A stretch of DNA of 64,000 nt from Candidatus Heimdallarchaeota archaeon (GCA_016839945.1 JAEOTE010000025.1:1-64000); one strand, 5' to 3'. Counted from the first letter of the stretch, positions 28,050 through 38,941 are shown. Notes: generated from the letters alone by a model not told the origin. Translations and numbers: made by a program.

Positions 28050-29294
28050 ATGTATGACCAGTTTAGAGAAATAGGCCCTCATTTTGAACTATCAGATACA
28101 CATAAAATGGTAAAACAAAGTGTAAGGGAATTTGCAGAAGCAGAAATAGCACCATATGTAAAAGAATGGGATCAAGCTCATCAATTCCATAAACCTATAC
28201 TTAAGAAAATGGCAGAACAAGGTTTACTTGGAATTAGTATTCCTGTTAAGTATGGTGGTGGAGGATTAGATTATATCTCACTTGCAATAGCATGTGAAGA
28301 ATTAGAAAGAATTGATACAGCTTTTAGAGTTATACTATCAGTACACAATGGTTTGACAACGTTGACAATTTTTCAATGGGGAACTCCTGAACAGAAGAAA
28401 CAATATCTCCCCTCACTCGCATCGGGAGAAGTAATGAGTACTTATGGACTAACAGAACCAGCAGCTGGAAGTGACCCAGCAGGATTAAAAGCTACATGCA
28501 AACTTGAAGGAGATGAATGGATCATTAATGGAGAAAAAATGTGGATTAGTTACACAGAATCCTCTGATTTATTCCTTATTTTTGCATATGAAGTAGATGT
28601 TCGACATAAAGGAATGAGAGCATTTATTGTTGAGAGAGATTTTGGTGGAATTACTACAGGTAATCTTGAACATAAAATGGGAATAAAAGCTGGAGAAACT
28701 GGATGGATTCATCTAGATAATACTCCTGTACCTAAAGAGAACCTACTTGGTTTGCCTGATGAAGGATTTAAAGTTGCTATGGGTGCTCTTGATTGGGGTA
28801 GGTACACTGTAGCAGGTGGAGCTGTTGGGGGAGCTAAAGCATCTCTAGAAGCTGCAGTTGAATATGCAAATGAAAGGGAAACTTTTGGAAAAAAAATAAG
28901 CCATCATCAATTCATTCAAGGTATGATAGCTGAATGTGTTTCTGACATAGAAGCAGCAGAGCTCATAACTTGGAAAGCTGGTTGGGCAAAAAATCAAGGA
29001 AAAATTAATACACGTGAAACAGCTTTAGCAAAATGGTATGCAACTAATGCAGCTGTCAGATGCGCAGACAGAGCTATTCAAATTCATGGAGCTTATGGTT
29101 TTAGCGATGACTATCCTGTAGCTAGATATTATCGAAATGTTAGAGGAGCTACTATCTATGAAGGAAGTAATGAAATACAAAAGATAATCCAAGCTCGTTA
29201 TGAACTTGGTTTTTATGAAGATAAGCCTTTAAGATGCATGCCTCCTGCTTATGATCCTGAAGAATGGGCAAAAGAAGATACAGATAAGTTCTGA
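28050..29294 (+). CDS. Acyl-CoA dehydrogenase
   Basis: 'MSTYGLTEPAAGSDPAGLKATCKLEGDEWIINGEKMWI', 'QIHGAYGFSDDYPVARYYRNVRGATIYEGSNEIQ'. Confidence 0.95.
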   Translation: MYDQFREIGPHFELSDTHKMVKQSVREFAEAEIAPYVKEWDQAHQFHKPILKKMAEQGLLGISIPVKYGGGGLDYISLAIACEELERIDTAFRVILSVHNGLTTLTIFQWGTPEQKKQYLPSLASGEVMSTYGLTEPAAGSDPAGLKATCKLEGDEWIINGEKMWISYTESSDLFLIFAYEVDVRHKGMRAFIVERDFGGITTGNLEHKMGIKAGETGWIHLDNTPVPKENLLGLPDEGFKVAMGALDWGRYTVAGGAVGGAKASLEAAVEYANERETFGKKISHHQFIQGMIAECVSDIEAAELITWKAGWAKNQGKINTRETALAKWYATNAAVRCADRAIQIHGAYGFSDDYPVARYYRNVRGATIYEGSNEIQKIIQARYELGFYEDKPLRCMPPAYDPEEWAKEDTDKF

Positions 29295-29360
29295 TATCTT
29301 TTCTTCTCTTCTCAATTTTTTCTGCTAAATCTTTTTAATAATAAACTTAAACTGTTTCTT

Positions 29361-31028
29361 ATGAAATTTGATTATTCATATGATTTAGTTATAGTAGGCT
29401 CAGGTGGAGGAGGGATGACTGCCTCTCTTGTTGCTAAACAAGCTGGATTGGATGTATTATTAATAGAAAAGACAGAATACTATGGTGGATCAACAGCTCT
29501 TTCTGGTGGAGGGATGTGGGTTCCAAATAATTTCTTACTAGAGAAAGCAGGTGTAGAAGATTCCTATGAAAAAGCTAAGGAATATTTGAGCAACACAGTG
29601 GGAGATAGAGTCCCCACAGAAAACCAAGAAGCCTTTCTAAAAGAAGCACCAGAAATGATTGGATGGTTAAGAAATAACGCAAATATGAAATTCTTATATG
29701 TTCATGGATATTCTGATTATCACCCTGATAGACCAGGGGGATTAGCTGCTGGTAGAGGACTAGAATCAAAACCATTTAATGGTCGTAAATTAAAAAACGA
29801 CTTTCAATATTTGCGTCCTCCATCAATTGAAGCACCTTTCGGTATTGCTTTCACAATTTCTGAATATCATGATTTGGGGATGATAACATCAACCTGGAGG
29901 GGAAAATACGTTGCACTCAAAACTGGAATTAAAACAATATTTAACTTAATATTTGGTATTAAATACTTAACTTTAGGTCGAGCTCTAATTGCTAGACTCC
30001 GTTATGCAATGAAGAAACATAATATCCCTTTATGGTTGGAAGTTCCTTTCAAGGAATTAATTGTAGAGAATAAAAAAATAGTAGGTGTAATAGCTGAAAA
30101 AGAAAATAAGGAAATTCGAATTGAAGCTAAAAAAGGAGTTCTACTAGCAGCAGGAGGATTTCCTTTCAACTTGGAAATGAGAAAAGAGTATCAACCACAA
30201 CCAACCTCTATTGAATGGTCTTCAGCATGTCCTGGAAATACTGGTGATGCAATTTTAGCAGGTATTAAGATTGGTGCTGATATTGATTTGATGGATGATG
30301 CTTGGTGGGGTCCTTCTTCATTACCTCCAGAAGAACCTGTCTTCTTTCACGTTGGAGAAAGAGGTTATCCAGGAGGAATTATGGTTAATAAAGATGGAAA
30401 ACGTTTTACAAATGAAGCTGCTAGCTATGTTGTTGTAGTTCACGAAATATATGAAAAACATTCTGAAGAAAATCCCCACATCCCTTGCTATTTCATATTT
30501 GATCAGAGATTTAAGAACAAATATATGTTCGGTATAGCCTTTCCTAGAATGAAATTTCCACAGAAATATTATGATACTAGCTATATGAATAAAGCTGAAA
30601 CTATAGCTCAACTTGCAAAAAAAATTGGTGTAAATGCAAAGAAACTGGAAGAAACCATTAATCAATATAATGAGTTTGCATTAAATGGAAAGGATCTAGA
30701 TTTTGGTAAAGGAGATAATGCTTATGATAATTTCTACGGTGATCCTAAGGTTAAACCAAATCCGAATTTAGCTCCACTAAAAAAACCTCCTTATTATGCT
30801 GTTGAATTTTATCCTGGTGACTTAGGAACTAAGGGTGGACTTGTAACTAATGAATATGCACAAGTTTTAAGGAAAAACGGTAGTATTATAGATGGCTTAT
30901 ACGCTACTGGAAATACTATGGCTTCTGTTATGGGTAACACGTATCCTGGACCAGGTTCACCAGTATGTTCAACAATGACATTTGGATATGTTGCTGCAAA
31001 GCATATAATTGAAAAGAAACAAAAATAA
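29361..31028 (+). CDS. FAD-dependent oxidoreductase, 3-ketosteroid delta1-dehydrogenase/fumarate reductase flavoprotein family
   Basis: 'DLVIVGSGGGGMTASLVAKQAGLDVLLIEKTEYYGGSTALSGGGMWVPNN'. Confidence 0.9.
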   Translation: MKFDYSYDLVIVGSGGGGMTASLVAKQAGLDVLLIEKTEYYGGSTALSGGGMWVPNNFLLEKAGVEDSYEKAKEYLSNTVGDRVPTENQEAFLKEAPEMIGWLRNNANMKFLYVHGYSDYHPDRPGGLAAGRGLESKPFNGRKLKNDFQYLRPPSIEAPFGIAFTISEYHDLGMITSTWRGKYVALKTGIKTIFNLIFGIKYLTLGRALIARLRYAMKKHNIPLWLEVPFKELIVENKKIVGVIAEKENKEIRIEAKKGVLLAAGGFPFNLEMRKEYQPQPTSIEWSSACPGNTGDAILAGIKIGADIDLMDDAWWGPSSLPPEEPVFFHVGERGYPGGIMVNKDGKRFTNEAASYVVVVHEIYEKHSEENPHIPCYFIFDQRFKNKYMFGIAFPRMKFPQKYYDTSYMNKAETIAQLAKKIGVNAKKLEETINQYNEFALNGKDLDFGKGDNAYDNFYGDPKVKPNPNLAPLKKPPYYAVEFYPGDLGTKGGLVTNEYAQVLRKNGSIIDGLYATGNTMASVMGNTYPGPGSPVCSTMTFGYVAAKHIIEKKQK

Positions 31029-31042
31029 ATTAGAAAGAGAAA

Positions 31043-31453
31043 TCAAGAAAATCTCTTATCTATTTCTTTTATAACATCCTTCATTATTTCATTTACTTCA
31101 TCTGCTAATATGCTTACTTCTTTACTTTTTACAATACTCATAGCTTCTTTTGGTTTCATTGCAGAAACCACAATATTGTTTTTTTCATTTTCATAGATAA
31201 TAACATTACAAGGCAAGAGCGCACCCATTTCGGGAACTAGTACGATAGCTTTATGAGCAAAGGGTGGGTTGCATGCACCAAGAATTTTGTATGGACGAAT
31301 TTCAGCATCGATTTTCTTTTTCAACGTTTCTTTTGCATCTATTTCAGTTAAAATCCCAAAACCATGATCTGCTAAAATTTCTCTAGTAGCTTCTTCAACT
31401 TCTTTGAATCTATCAGCATCAATTTCCAATTCAGTAGAAATCACAATAGACAT
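31043..31453 (-). CDS. DUF302 family protein
   Basis: 'GFGILTEIDAKETLKKKIDAEIRPYKILGACNPPFAHKAI...GALLPCNVIIYE'. Confidence 0.88.
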   Translation of the reverse strand: MSIVISTELEIDADRFKEVEEATREILADHGFGILTEIDAKETLKKKIDAEIRPYKILGACNPPFAHKAIVLVPEMGALLPCNVIIYENEKNNIVVSAMKPKEAMSIVKSKEVSILADEVNEIMKDVIKEIDKRFS

Positions 31454-31564
31454 AATTATCCACTAGATTAATAACAAATAAATCTTTACCTCTACAAGAT
31501 TTTTATTCTAAAGCTTCTGGAACTTTTTTCTTAACATATTCCATGGGTTATATAGCTTCTTCTC

Positions 31565-32941
31565 TCATCCTTTTTCTATAGTACTTTCATTCTTCATTTT
31601 AGCTGAGGTTTTTATTAAGTCGAAGAAGGGATCATAATTTCCTATAATAATTGTAGGTATTGAAAGTAAGAAGAAAACTGCAACAATTGGTCCCAACCAT
31701 TGCAATCCCCAATAAGAAGCACCTGGTTCAGGATTATAAATGAGTGGAACTAGTAGATAAGCAGTGGCTTGAAAAATGTTAAGTGGAATTGAATTAAATC
31801 CTGTATACATTCCAGCACGAGATTCTTTAGTGATTCTTTCATCTTCATCTGCTAGATCTCCTATAATTGCATTAGGGAATAGATATGTTGTTGATAAGCC
31901 AAAACCAAGTAGTAAACCAAATACCCATGTTTCAACATAGTCAGGGATCACAGGTATTTTACCTAAGACTAGAGTCAGCGGTAGAATTAGTATTAGACAC
32001 CCATAGCTAATTAACAGTCCAATTCTTTTTCCTATTCTTTTAGACATTTTCTCCCAGAATATGAAACTTAACATAGTTGTACCAAACATAGCTACAGCAA
32101 ATATAGCAAAATCCCTCATACCCGTAAGACCTAGGAAACTTATAAGATCAAATGTAAGAGCCGTTAGTATTGTCAAACCCATAGAGTAAATTCCTTGAGT
32201 TATAAACCAAAGAACATAATTTTTGTTTGTTAAAACTACTTTGAATTCTCTTAGAATATCTCTTTCCTTTCTTTCAACAGGTTCTTCTTTTACGCTTAAT
32301 AATACTGGAAGGAATGCCAGAACTTCGATAAGCGCAAAAATAATTACTGCTACTAAAAGAATAATACCTAAACGTCCTAAAATAGCCGTGGGACCAACAT
32401 TTTTTATTTCTTCATCAAGCATTCCTGTAAAAATAAAAGCAAAGGCTAATCCCCCAATTGTAGCAAATAGATTAGTAGTGTTTTGAATAGCTGACATACC
32501 TACCCTATCGTCCTCTGTAGTTACTTCAGGCATCCAAGCTTGATAAGGAGTAGTTAAATATCCATAAAAAAGGTTAAACAATGCATACCAAACTAGAAGC
32601 CAAATAAAAACTAGAATTTCCTTATCTAGAGGAATGAAATAATGAGGGATGAATAACATTACAAAGGATACTGCTAGAATTGGAGCACCTGTCCAAACAA
32701 AAAACTTCCTTCTCCCCCATTTAGGATTTTTAATTATATCAGAGAGATAACCAAAGATGAATCCTGAGAACGCTATTACAATTTTACCTACTGCGTTTCC
32801 AATTGCATTAAGTGTATAATCTAGTTGAAAAGCTGAACCATAAACGTAGACTGTAGCAATTGTAACTACTTGCATGAATATAGCTGTTCCAAATTTCCCA
32901 ACACCAAAAAATATCCTTTGACGACGAGTGAGTTTATGCAT
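31565..32941 (-). CDS. MFS transporter, GPH type (paralogue of 19845..21257)
   Basis: 'GFIFGYLSDIIKNPKWGRRKFFVWTGAPILAVSFVMLFIP'. Confidence 0.88.
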   Translation of the reverse strand: MHKLTRRQRIFFGVGKFGTAIFMQVVTIATVYVYGSAFQLDYTLNAIGNAVGKIVIAFSGFIFGYLSDIIKNPKWGRRKFFVWTGAPILAVSFVMLFIPHYFIPLDKEILVFIWLLVWYALFNLFYGYLTTPYQAWMPEVTTEDDRVGMSAIQNTTNLFATIGGLAFAFIFTGMLDEEIKNVGPTAILGRLGIILLVAVIIFALIEVLAFLPVLLSVKEEPVERKERDILREFKVVLTNKNYVLWFITQGIYSMGLTILTALTFDLISFLGLTGMRDFAIFAVAMFGTTMLSFIFWEKMSKRIGKRIGLLISYGCLILILPLTLVLGKIPVIPDYVETWVFGLLLGFGLSTTYLFPNAIIGDLADEDERITKESRAGMYTGFNSIPLNIFQATAYLLVPLIYNPEPGASYWGLQWLGPIVAVFFLLSIPTIIIGNYDPFFDLIKTSAKMKNESTIEKG

Positions 32942-33027
32942 ACTATCACATAACTGTAATCGTTTTATAACTGGATAAAAGAAAAATGCAATTATAAAAA
33001 AATTACGGGAAAAATGAGGAAATGGTT

Positions 33028-34026
33028 TTATCTCATTTTGTCCTCATAATAATAATTCGGTTTGTATGTTAATGGCCATTCTGGTTCGTTATCTAAGACT
33101 TTCTCAATTTCGCTTAGGACATCTTCTGATAATTCTACATCAGATGCTTTAACATTTTCTTCTACATGCTCTGGTTTTGTTGCCCCTATTATTGCAGCAG
33201 ATATTTCAGGTCTGCGAAGTATCCAAGCAAGCGCTAATTGACTCACAGTGATATCAAGTGATTTAGCTATTTCACCAAGTTTCTTAACTTTAGTAATGTT
33301 TTCTTCCGTAATGTTCTTCTTTAGGAACGCTGATTGATCAGCTCTACTACCTTCAGGAATACCTTCGTTATATTTGCCTGTTAGCAATCCTTGAGCAAGA
33401 GGCGACCAAACTGTAAAACCCATTCCATGAGTTTTTGCTACTGGCATAATTTCTAATTCAATATGCCTAACAAACATGTTGTACAATGGTTGTTCAACTA
33501 TTGGTTTATGAGCACGAATATCTTTTGCAATAGCATTTGCCCTTTCTAATTGTGCAGCAGTCCAAACAGAAGTCCCCCAATACCTTATTTTACCATCTCT
33601 TATAGTCTCGTCTAATACTTCTACAGTTTCTCTTAGAGGAGTCATATAATCATATCTATGCATATAATAGATGTCAATGTAATCCATATTTAATCTCTCA
33701 AGTGTTCCCTCAATTGCATTCAGAATGTTCTTTCGACCAAGACCCCAAGCATTTATGTTCTCAGACATTGGCCAGAAGACTTTGCTTGATATAACAAGAT
33801 CTTTTCTATTATATGTTTCATCAGAAAGGAAATCAGCTATGACTTTTTCAGCTCCTCCTTTCGCATATATTTCTGCCGAATCAATAAAATTAATCCCGTT
33901 TTCTATAGCAGCTTCCATACATTTCTTTGCCATCTCATCTTCAACTGATCCTCCATACGTTAACCAAGATCCGAGAGATATTTCACTGATTTTTAATCCA
34001 GATTTTCCTACTTTTCTATATTTCAA
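33028..34026 (-). CDS. Aldo/keto reductase (Kv-beta-like)
   Basis: 'KSGLKISEISLGSWLTYG', 'INFIDSAEIYAKGGAEKVI', 'YYMHRYD', 'WSPLAQGLLTGKY'. Confidence 0.93.
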   Translation of the reverse strand: MKYRKVGKSGLKISEISLGSWLTYGGSVEDEMAKKCMEAAIENGINFIDSAEIYAKGGAEKVIADFLSDETYNRKDLVISSKVFWPMSENINAWGLGRKNILNAIEGTLERLNMDYIDIYYMHRYDYMTPLRETVEVLDETIRDGKIRYWGTSVWTAAQLERANAIAKDIRAHKPIVEQPLYNMFVRHIELEIMPVAKTHGMGFTVWSPLAQGLLTGKYNEGIPEGSRADQSAFLKKNITEENITKVKKLGEIAKSLDITVSQLALAWILRRPEISAAIIGATKPEHVEENVKASDVELSEDVLSEIEKVLDNEPEWPLTYKPNYYYEDKMR

Positions 34027-34114
34027 TTCGATTCCTCCAAATCAAAATTAAGATTATTCTCAAGAAATAAAAAAAAACCTCTGTAATAAATTATGTGGAT
34101 TAACAAGAAGTATC

Positions 34115-34128
34115 TGGAATTGATTCCA
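34115..34128. promoter_or_regulatory. Inverted repeat TGGAAT-TG-ATTCCA upstream of AKR gene
   Basis: 6+2+6 inverted repeat read directly. Confidence 0.3.
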
Positions 34129-34147
34129 AACGTTAATTATAATTGAA

Positions 34148-35938
34148 TTATACAAAAACGATTTCTCTGAAATGATTTAATTCATCTTTGGTCATTCTAT
34201 TTGGGTATTTAAATTTCTTAATGTAGTTTCTGAATTTCTGGTTCATTACATCAATTCGAACTAAATGCTTTGTACTTTCTTCTGGAAATATAACAGTAAT
34301 CAGATAATATTGTTTTCCCTTTAATCTAGGATCACTTGGTTCATCATCCTTTCCCCAGAATGAAAAAATAATGACATTATGGTTTTCTAATGAGGGTGCA
34401 GGAAGAGGACCATATACACCTACTTCATATCTTTGTCCTTGTCCTATTGACACATAACTAAATCCAATAAAAACCTCCAGATTTACATCCAAACCTCTGA
34501 AATCCGCTTTAACTAACTCTCCACCTTCTACACCAAAACGGAAAAATCCAACACCCACATTATCTGAGTAAGCTATCTTTCTTTTTTCTGTAACGTAATC
34601 CAAAATCTTCTTAGTTCCGATTAATTTCACGCCTTTTCTATATTTAGGAATTATAATGTAAGTTAGTAAATAAAAGATTAAAATTAAAAAAAGCGCAAGA
34701 GTAACTGTAATTATTGGAATGAGATAACTCCTCTCAGCTTCTGGAGGTTTAGCTGGTTCTGACAGAGGATACTTGTCATATAAACCAACAGTGCCCTCTA
34801 TTACATAAACTTCAGCCCCATGCAAATTGTCCCAAAAGTTCCCTTCTTCACTTTCTTCATCAAACCATGTGTTTTTTACTCCAGATTTTTGATATGCTTG
34901 ACTTACTCCCCCTTCATTGTTTCCAATGAAATTGTTATGATGTACTTGATTTTCTGAAGAATAATTAAAATAAATACCATATGCCGTGTTGTTGATTAAA
35001 TTATTGTAAGTAAATAGATTATGATCAGATAGGTATATCAAAATCCCACTACCAATTTGCTTTGTAATAGTGTTGTTAAAAATAAAACAATCCTCACTAT
35101 AGTTCATGAGTATACCATATTTATTCTCTGAAATGGTGTTAGTTTTCAAACTAATAGACGTTGATTCTTCAATTATTACTCCATTCCCTATATTCTTAGA
35201 GATAATATTTCCTGAAACTGTTGCAGATAGAATATTAAAAATATAAATTCCCTTAACATTGTGAATCACATGATTGGAAGTTACATTAAAATTTCTAGAA
35301 AAAGAGGCTTCTATTCCTATTTCATTATCAGAACAATAATTATTCTCTAAGATTGTGTTATCACAAAATCTTACTAATATACCTCTTAACTGATTGTTTG
35401 TACAATTATTACTCTCTAGATAAATATTATCTGATGTCACACAATAAATTCCATATTTGTTATAATGTAGCTCATTATTTGATATGAATGCTCCTGGGAC
35501 ATCCCATAAGTCAATTCCAGTTGAGTAATGGTTAACACATGTATTGTTTATCACTTGAGCAGTTCCTTCTGAAATCCAAGAGATCCATATGCCAAAATCT
35601 AATGCATCTATGAAGCAGTTTCTTATGATAAAGAATTTAGTTGTTGCACTGATATTTATCCCACACGCATCTACATCTGAAGTGATATTATAATCCTCTA
35701 TTATGTATGGATCATTAAAAGATCCTGAACCTGGGAATGCTGTGAAATTACTATCATCATCAATATGAATTGGGGCATGTGGAATCAAATTATTAACTAA
35801 GTATATTTCACTTAGTATATCTTCTTTTAAGGATAAACCAATATCAAAGTTGAGCAGAAAGGAAGTAACAAGAAGTAAGAAGAGAAATATAACAACCATT
35901 GCTTTTCTATTCTTACTAGTCTTGAGCGTCATTTTCAT
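34148..35938 (-). CDS. NosD-like right-handed beta-helix surface protein with TM and ~170-aa C-terminal domain
   Basis: Signal peptide, repeated 'N-x-I-x-x-N' parallel beta-helix pattern, TM 'LIPIITVTLALFLILIFYLLTYIII'. Confidence 0.82.
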   Translation of the reverse strand: MKMTLKTSKNRKAMVVIFLFLLLVTSFLLNFDIGLSLKEDILSEIYLVNNLIPHAPIHIDDDSNFTAFPGSGSFNDPYIIEDYNITSDVDACGINISATTKFFIIRNCFIDALDFGIWISWISEGTAQVINNTCVNHYSTGIDLWDVPGAFISNNELHYNKYGIYCVTSDNIYLESNNCTNNQLRGILVRFCDNTILENNYCSDNEIGIEASFSRNFNVTSNHVIHNVKGIYIFNILSATVSGNIISKNIGNGVIIEESTSISLKTNTISENKYGILMNYSEDCFIFNNTITKQIGSGILIYLSDHNLFTYNNLINNTAYGIYFNYSSENQVHHNNFIGNNEGGVSQAYQKSGVKNTWFDEESEEGNFWDNLHGAEVYVIEGTVGLYDKYPLSEPAKPPEAERSYLIPIITVTLALFLILIFYLLTYIIIPKYRKGVKLIGTKKILDYVTEKRKIAYSDNVGVGFFRFGVEGGELVKADFRGLDVNLEVFIGFSYVSIGQGQRYEVGVYGPLPAPSLENHNVIIFSFWGKDDEPSDPRLKGKQYYLITVIFPEESTKHLVRIDVMNQKFRNYIKKFKYPNRMTKDELNHFREIVFV

Positions 35939-36082
35939 TTTATAATTGATATTACTAGATATATTTCTTAAATACTCTGTGATGGTTCTGTCATAATAAA
36001 CTTCAAACTTTATAGGACAAAAAAATCCATAGGCAAAAACTCTTATTCCTGTTTTAGTTTTTTTGAACGAGGTTTATAAAAA

Positions 36083-37255
36083 ATGATACATGATGATAAT
36101 GTTCTCAAATATTTTGAATCTCAAAAGGCTCCTTTACCAATGAATTTCATAGCTCAAGGTGTACTGCAAATGGATACTATAATAGCAGCAATCAACCCTA
36201 GAGCCACTGAAGAAGTCATACGAGGAGTTCTTCGAGCCGCAAAAAAATCTCTTTCAGTAGTTATTTTTGAGTTAGCACTAAGTGAGATGTCAATTTCTGG
36301 AGGTTATACAGGTTATACTCCAGCTAAATTTGCAGAAACTTGCATATCAGCTGCTGAAAAAGAGAAATGGTTTGCTTATGCACTTCATGCAGATCATCTT
36401 ACTGTTAAAAAAGGAACAGATGAAGAAATGGATGTTGTCAAGAAGGAAATTGCAGCTCGTGTTGATGCAGGATTTTCTGGTTATGCTATTGATACTTCAT
36501 TCTTATTTAATCGTGAAGAAGATACAGTTCAAGGTCAATTGAAAGAAATAATCTCAAAAGGATTGATTCTTTTTGACTTTCTCAAAAACAAACTTGGTGA
36601 TACCCCCTATGGTTTAGAAGGTGAAGTTGGCGAAATAGGTATAACAGAATTTACAACTGTAGAAGAAGCAATATATTATGTTAAAACACTTGCAGAAAAT
36701 GGTGTTGACATTGATTATCTAGCAATAGCTAATGGTTCTAAACATGGAGTAAATGTTGATGCTGATGGAAATGTTGTACCACAACTTGGTATTAATGTAA
36801 AAAGAACAGTTGAAATAGTGAATTCTTTACAAGGGATAGGGATTAACACACGTATAGCTCAACACGGTATTACTGGAACACCAGTTAATGTAATAGCTTC
36901 AACCTTCCCACATGGAAGTATAGCTAAAGGTAATATTGGAACACATTGGCAAAGATTAGTCTACTCCATTTTAAAAGAATGTGAACCTGATCTTTATGCA
37001 AAAATGAGAAACTGGGTGTTAGGTAAATATGAAGAACCTGGTGTAGATGAACATAAAATATTCGCTAAGAGTTCTAAATTTGCTTGGAAAGAATTCTTTG
37101 ATGAAGTTAAACAAATTAGCTCAGAAGCGAAGAAAAAAATCTTATTAAAAGCTGAACAAGACATGACTGATTTCATTCAAGCTTTGAAGATGGAAAATAC
37201 TGCAGTATCTTGTTACAAATATATGAAGGAAAATAATCTTATAAATACATATTAG
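36083..37255 (+). CDS. Class II fructose-bisphosphate aldolase-like (ketose-bisphosphate aldolase) protein
   Basis: 'YALHADH' zinc site, 'LEGEVGEIG', 'AIANGSKHGVN', 'IAQHGITGTP'. Confidence 0.8.
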   Translation: MIHDDNVLKYFESQKAPLPMNFIAQGVLQMDTIIAAINPRATEEVIRGVLRAAKKSLSVVIFELALSEMSISGGYTGYTPAKFAETCISAAEKEKWFAYALHADHLTVKKGTDEEMDVVKKEIAARVDAGFSGYAIDTSFLFNREEDTVQGQLKEIISKGLILFDFLKNKLGDTPYGLEGEVGEIGITEFTTVEEAIYYVKTLAENGVDIDYLAIANGSKHGVNVDADGNVVPQLGINVKRTVEIVNSLQGIGINTRIAQHGITGTPVNVIASTFPHGSIAKGNIGTHWQRLVYSILKECEPDLYAKMRNWVLGKYEEPGVDEHKIFAKSSKFAWKEFFDEVKQISSEAKKKILLKAEQDMTDFIQALKMENTAVSCYKYMKENNLINTY

Positions 37256-37257
37256 GA

Positions 37258-38178
37258 TTGATGTCTATGAGTAATTCAACCTATCCTACACTTGATGCAT
37301 ATTTGGATGCAGTTAAGCCAAAAGAGTTAAGTGACCTTCTACGTGAATTGATCAATATCAGTTTGATAGTCCCAGAACAGATTTTAACATTCATGATAGG
37401 TGAAAATGATTATTCGGGAATAATTAATGTTTCAGGTGATGAACAGTTAAGTCTAGATATAGCAACTCATGAACTATTCCTACAAAAAATGCCAAATCAC
37501 CTATATGCAATGTTGCTAGGAGAAGAAACTGATGAAAATAATATACTTGAAGGTACTGGGAATTTTATCATTATTGGAGATTTTATTGATGGTTCATCCA
37601 TTGTAAGAAGTAGAGGTCCTGGAGCAATTGTACATATAATAGATAAGGAAGGCAAAACTGAAGCTGCTTTTACGGTTAGTTTTACATTATTTTTGCGTTT
37701 CGATTTGGCAACAGAAGCTGGGTATATACAGTTTGTACATGATGGGAAAGATTTCCGTGTCTTAAAGGATTCTTTATCGATCAGTCCAAACAAAAGTCCT
37801 GTATATGGTTTTGGTGGAAAGCGTACACACTATTCCGAAAAGCAAAAAGAATTTGTTGATGTTATTGATACAAAAGGAAAAATCAGATATGGAGGATGTA
37901 TGGTTCAAGATATGAATAATGTTCTAGACAAAACAGGTATTTTTGGGTACTTTGCTCCTAAACTTCGTTTTGTTTATGAAATAATTCCATATCTATACCT
38001 TCTATCAAAAGTAGATGGTGATGGATTCTTTATTACTCCTGCTGGACAAGAAATCAAATATGAAGATATCAAACCATTGGATGTTACAAAGCTAACAGAT
38101 ATGAATTATCTTCACCAAAGAGCAGGATTTGTTGGGGGATCCAAGGATCTTGTAAATATCTGGTTTGACATAGAATAG
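37258..38178 (+). CDS. Class I fructose-1,6-bisphosphatase-like; likely ATG start 37261
   Basis: 'IIIGDFIDGSSIV' (DxxDGSS-like), 'YGFGGKRTHY', 'KLRFVYEIIPYLYLLSKVDGDGF'. Confidence 0.78.
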   Translation: MMSMSNSTYPTLDAYLDAVKPKELSDLLRELINISLIVPEQILTFMIGENDYSGIINVSGDEQLSLDIATHELFLQKMPNHLYAMLLGEETDENNILEGTGNFIIIGDFIDGSSIVRSRGPGAIVHIIDKEGKTEAAFTVSFTLFLRFDLATEAGYIQFVHDGKDFRVLKDSLSISPNKSPVYGFGGKRTHYSEKQKEFVDVIDTKGKIRYGGCMVQDMNNVLDKTGIFGYFAPKLRFVYEIIPYLYLLSKVDGDGFFITPAGQEIKYEDIKPLDVTKLTDMNYLHQRAGFVGGSKDLVNIWFDIE

Positions 38179-38181
38179 AAT

Positions 38182-38928
38182 TTAATTATCCTCGGAGTCA
38201 TCTTCTCTCTTTTTTTCTTTTTCTTGTTTAAAAAACAGATTATCTATTTCATCATATTTTTTATCTATTTCTTTCATTTCATCTTCTATGGTTTCTTCAA
38301 GAATTGATATTTGATCATCTATGTTTTCCATTTCTTCTTTCATGTCTTCCTCTAATTTCTTTATTTCCTTAGAAATTTCTTCAGCTTCTTCTTCCATTGA
38401 TTCTTCAAGAACTTCAATTTCTTCACTTGATACTTCTTCTATTGTTTCTTCCATAACTCTCTCAATTTTTTCCATATCTGATTCAATTTTACTCTCTTTT
38501 TCCTTATCATTTATTTTGTCTCTCTCTTCTAACCTGTGATCTTTCTCGTCTACTAGTTTGAGAACAAAATTCAATACTTTATCAAAAAGAGGTTGAAAAA
38601 CCGCTACATTAAAATCTTGATGATGAACGCATAATTTATCGATCATTACTCTTTCTTGTTCAAAGTCATAAATTAAAGGATAAAAACGGCAGCCTTGTGG
38701 TCTATTTTCATAGATAGAACACATTTTTTCTTTTAAGAAAAAACACTTATTATCAACATTTTGTAGAGCTAGAAATCCATCTTTCTCCTCTAAGAAGTTT
38801 TCTGCACTAAAACCTAGTTTTTCAATTCTTGATACATCCATGTTTGAAAGAAACATCTCTGTTTCTAGGCAACAATGAAAACAATCTTCTATAAAGGGGC
38901 AATAAAATTCTGGAAGCGGGGTAAACAT
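38182..38928 (-). CDS. YkgJ-like cysteine cluster protein with acidic coiled-coil tail
   Basis: 'CPFIEDCFHCC...CFFLKEKMCSIYENRPQGCRFYP'; Glu-rich C-terminus. Confidence 0.8.
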   Translation of the reverse strand: MFTPLPEFYCPFIEDCFHCCLETEMFLSNMDVSRIEKLGFSAENFLEEKDGFLALQNVDNKCFFLKEKMCSIYENRPQGCRFYPLIYDFEQERVMIDKLCVHHQDFNVAVFQPLFDKVLNFVLKLVDEKDHRLEERDKINDKEKESKIESDMEKIERVMEETIEEVSSEEIEVLEESMEEEAEEISKEIKKLEEDMKEEMENIDDQISILEETIEDEMKEIDKKYDEIDNLFFKQEKEKKREDDSEDN

Positions 38929-38941
38929 TTTGATTCTCCTT

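Noticed and set aside
19845-32941. Two GPH-type MFS genes (19845-21257 and 31565-32941) as borders of a mobile segment
   Set aside because: They are diverged paralogues with no terminal repeats, integrase or transposase between them.
33725-34051. 108-aa plus-strand ORF inside the AKR gene
   Set aside because: Antisense to a well-supported aldo/keto reductase.
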